From Bacillota bacterium (GTDB taxonomy: Bacteria > Bacillota > Dethiobacteria > Dethiobacterales > Dethiobacteraceae): a DNA stretch of 7,553 nt. A model generated the notes under the pieces. The model saw nothing but the letters and a program-made list of their open reading frames with translations. It did no database searches and was not told the origin of the DNA. Where the stretch lies: positions 1 through 7,553 of the forward strand of contig DUUE01000318.1 in the NCBI GenBank assembly GCA_012841735.1, given 5' to 3'. Position numbers and translations under genes: made by a program. This document shows positions 6,080 through 7,553 of the stretch, one piece after another (position 1 is the stretch's first letter; every line of letters starts with the position of its first letter).

Positions 6080-6108
6080 ATCATAGCATAAAGTGAATGT
6101 GTTAACAA
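6080..6108 (-). promoter_or_regulatory. Promoter of the double-domain lipoprotein gene
   Basis: On the minus strand, TTGTTA (6103-6108) is followed after 17 nt by TATGAT (6080-6085). A TG one base before the -10 makes it an extended -10 promoter. The start site would be near 6073, giving a leader of about 57 nt. Confidence 0.65.
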
Positions 6109-6127
6109 TAACCATTTTTACAAATTA

Positions 6128-6147
6128 TTATGTTAAATTATTCACAA
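6128..6147. promoter_or_regulatory. Degenerate copy of the TTATGT-N8-ACATAA operator
   Basis: TTATGT-N8-TCACAA matches the 20 central bases of the site at 4741-4760 at 17 of 20 positions, including five of the last eight outside the left arm and spacer's changes. It lies about 20 bp upstream of the lipoprotein -35. The region is AT-rich, so a chance match is possible. Confidence 0.3.
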
Positions 6148-6192
6148 TCATTTCTATCGTATTAGTATGTGATTTCACGAACTACCACAAAT

Positions 6193-6213
6193 AAAAAAGC
6201 GGGAACCTCCCGC
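6193..6213 (-). terminator. Intrinsic terminator of the ApbE gene
   Basis: A 6-bp stem GCGGGA/TCCCGC (6208-6213 with 6199-6204) with a 3-nt loop, followed by six T on the minus strand (6198-6193). It directly abuts the TAG stop codon of the ApbE gene. Confidence 0.88.
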
Positions 6214-7290
6214 CTATAAATTGGTAGCTCCCGCACTTTTCAGGATTTTCTTCATTCCCGGAGTCGTTCTTATCGTCCCGTCCGGCATGACCCAAATGGC
6301 CTCCACCCCGGGCACACTTCCGGCCAGGACCAGCGCTTCCTCATAAGGCAGCAAAAAGAGCGCTGTGGAAAGGAAGTCGGCCACCCCCGAATCATCAGCC
6401 ACCACGGTCACTGCATGATAATATGCACCCGGCATCAATGTATCCGGGTCAATCAGATGGTGGTATTTCTTACCGTCCACATAATAATAACGCTGGTAGT
6501 CGCCGCTGCTGACAACTGACGCATTCTCCACGTAAACAACATCAAGCACTCCCTGGTTGGAAACAATGGAACTACCCGGGTCCTGAATACCAATATTCCA
6601 GCGCTTCCTTTTGCCGTCCAGCGGCCTGCCGATGGTCCGGATATTGCCGCCGGCACTGATCACGCCGGATGTCAGGCCGTCCGCCTGCAGTTCCCGGGCC
6701 ACAAGTTCAGTGGCGTAGCCCTTGGCTATTGCTCCCACATCCAGGCTCATCTCCGGGTCGGCAAGATAAACGGTATTCTGCTCTTCATCAATGATGACCT
6801 GATTAATGTCGGTATGTGCGGCGGCCTTTTGCAGCAATTCCATGGGCGGAAGTTTGGCATTTTCCGGGAAATCAATGCCCTCAATCCGGTAGTCATGCCA
6901 GATCTTCAGTACAGCGCCCATGGCGATATTTGTCTGCTTGGCAGTATTATGCCACTCCTTGGCAAAGAGCAGCAAATCAATAATCTCCCGGTCCACTTTC
7001 ACCGGTGCTTTGCCGGCATTGTCATTAATGGTTTTCAGGTTGTTGATACCGTCATAATTATGGTAAATATCATACAGCCTGTGCAGTGCGAGGAAGCGCT
7101 CGCCGGCATAGGCAAAATAGCGTTCAAACTCCTCTTCCGTTTCCGTATAGGCCACCAGCTGAATCATGGTATCGAACGCATGAAAGATGGTATCTGCATA
7201 CCTGTTGTATTTGTTTTTCACCCTGCAGCCGCCAAGCAGCGGCAGGCAGATGGCAATACATAAAATAATTGCCGTCACTCTTGTTTTCAC
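6214..7290 (-). CDS. apbE: FAD:protein FMN transferase (ApbE family lipoprotein)
   Basis: A 358-residue ApbE-family enzyme. The family transfers FMN from FAD to a Thr/Ser of target proteins outside the membrane, with Mg2+. Visible features are a signal peptide ending in the lipobox LLGG-C22, the block LDVGAIAKGYATE (183-195), the GVISAGGNIRTIG block (GGN at 214-216), SSGDYQRYY (261-269), HHLIDP (277-282), and ADFLSTALF with the likely metal-binding D305 and T309. Length is normal for the family. Start: the GTG at 7290 is preferred because AAAGGTGAT lies 4-5 nt upstream and it yields a typical MKTR signal start; the ATG at 7296 and GTG at 7299 sit on the ribosome binding site itself. The gene is transcribed alone, between two repeat-domain protein genes. 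Its target is probably a neighbouring or unlinked envelope flavoprotein, but no canonical acceptor motif is visible in this window. Confidence 0.93.
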   Translation of the reverse strand: MKTRVTAIILCIAICLPLLGGCRVKNKYNRYADTIFHAFDTMIQLVAYTETEEEFERYFAYAGERFLALHRLYDIYHNYDGINNLKTINDNAGKAPVKVDREIIDLLLFAKEWHNTAKQTNIAMGAVLKIWHDYRIEGIDFPENAKLPPMELLQKAAAHTDINQVIIDEEQNTVYLADPEMSLDVGAIAKGYATELVARELQADGLTSGVISAGGNIRTIGRPLDGKRKRWNIGIQDPGSSIVSNQGVLDVVYVENASVVSSGDYQRYYYVDGKKYHHLIDPDTLMPGAYYHAVTVVADDSGVADFLSTALFLLPYEEALVLAGSVPGVEAIWVMPDGTIRTTPGMKKILKSAGATNL

Positions 7291-7306
7291 AAGCATCACC
7301 TTTTCT

Positions 7307-7315
7307 ATTATAACA
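7307..7315 (-). promoter_or_regulatory. Extended -10 promoter of the ApbE gene
   Basis: TGT-TATAAT on the minus strand is a perfect extended -10 element. The -35 region is poor (TATCAC at 17 bp). The gap to the upstream terminator is only about 50 bp, so this is the best candidate. The start site near 7300 would leave a leader of only about 10 nt before the GTG at 7290. Confidence 0.55.
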
Positions 7316-7364
7316 AATACTTGCTGCCAGTGATATTAGTTATTTCTAGCAGAACGTCCGCACC

Positions 7365-7397
7365 AAAAACACTCCCCCGCTGTGCGCGGGGGAGTGT
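7365..7397 (-). terminator. Intrinsic terminator of the right-edge repeat-domain gene
   Basis: A strong 12-bp perfect stem (7386-7397 with 7369-7380, core CTCCCCCGC) with a 5-nt loop, followed by T residues (7369-7365) on the minus strand. It begins 23 nt after the stop codon at 7421-7423 and separates that gene from apbE. Confidence 0.9.
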
Positions 7398-7420
7398 ATT
7401 GGCACTATGTGGGTTTACAC

Positions 7421-7553
7421 TTATTTTGCGTTTTGATAGGATTCGGCTACCGCAGCCAGATAACCTTCCACGGTAATGGTGACCAGTGAGGTAAGTTCCG
7501 GAACATCGGGAACCGCGGTATGGGAAGCGTCACGCTCTTTTACTTTCAAGCCG
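7421..7553 (-). CDS. C-terminal end of a protein with the same repeat domain (partial at window edge)
   Basis: Only the last 43 codons are in the window; the 5' part lies beyond the right edge. The visible end contains ELTSLVTITVEGYLAAVAES and finishes in QNAK. It aligns with the end of both domains of the lipoprotein at 4913-6016 (DLTSKVTITVTDYLAAVEKA). It is therefore a paralogue of that protein, and its stop is followed by a strong terminator. Whether it has a lipoprotein signal, more than one domain, or an FMN acceptor motif cannot be seen here. Confidence 0.75.
   Translation of the reverse strand, partial: GLKVKERDASHTAVPDVPELTSLVTITVEGYLAAVAESYQNAK

Noticed and set aside
6169..6178. 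GTGA-TT-TCAC as a CRP/FNR-type site
   Set aside because: The spacer is 2 bp rather than the 4-6 bp of CRP/FNR-family sites, and it sits far from any promoter element except the end of the ApbE terminator.

Overview
The window reads as part of the chromosome of an anaerobic, probably Clostridia-like Firmicute. This is an inference from the moderate G+C content, strong AGGAGG-type ribosome binding sites, sigma-A-like promoters, Gram-positive-style lipoproteins and the density of iron-sulfur proteins. All genes are on the minus strand, so the order of transcription runs from the right edge to the left edge. Long open frames on the plus strand are shadows of these genes.

Right part (about 4840-7553): an envelope flavin/lipoprotein block made of three transcription units, each ending in its own intrinsic terminator. 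They are the last 43 codons of a repeat-domain protein (7421 to the edge), an ApbE-type FAD:protein FMN transferase lipoprotein (6214-7290), and a lipoprotein with two near-identical domains of about 150 residues (4913-6016). The visible tail of the right-edge protein matches the C-terminal strand of those domains, so ApbE sits between two members of one paralogous family. Neither complete domain carries the usual S-G-A-T flavinylation motif, so whether ApbE modifies these proteins is open.

Left part (93-4678): a tight four-gene operon of cysteine-rich redox proteins. First is a 748-residue flavin/iron-sulfur oxidoreductase (GltD-like N-terminus, dicluster ferredoxin region, two HdrB-like CCG modules). 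Next come a 65-residue zinc-ribbon-like redox protein, a DUF5714/C-GCAxxG-C-C protein, and a radical SAM enzyme of the TrsS type with the architecture of the tetraether-synthase (Tes) group. This matches, from memory, the conserved but functionally undescribed gene neighbourhood annotated with TrsS and 'DVU_1555 / DVU_1557 family' names in Desulfovibrio and clostridia. A plausible scheme is that the flavin/FeS protein and the small redox protein supply electrons to a radical SAM modification. The substrate is unknown.

Regulation: a perfect palindrome of form TTATGT-N8-ACATAA overlaps the -10 element of the operon promoter (4740-4761). The same core with the same spacing overlaps the -35 element of a near-consensus promoter reading leftward out of the window (19-44). 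This points to a shared regulator and to further members of the system beyond the left edge. A weaker third copy lies upstream of the double-domain lipoprotein (6128-6147).
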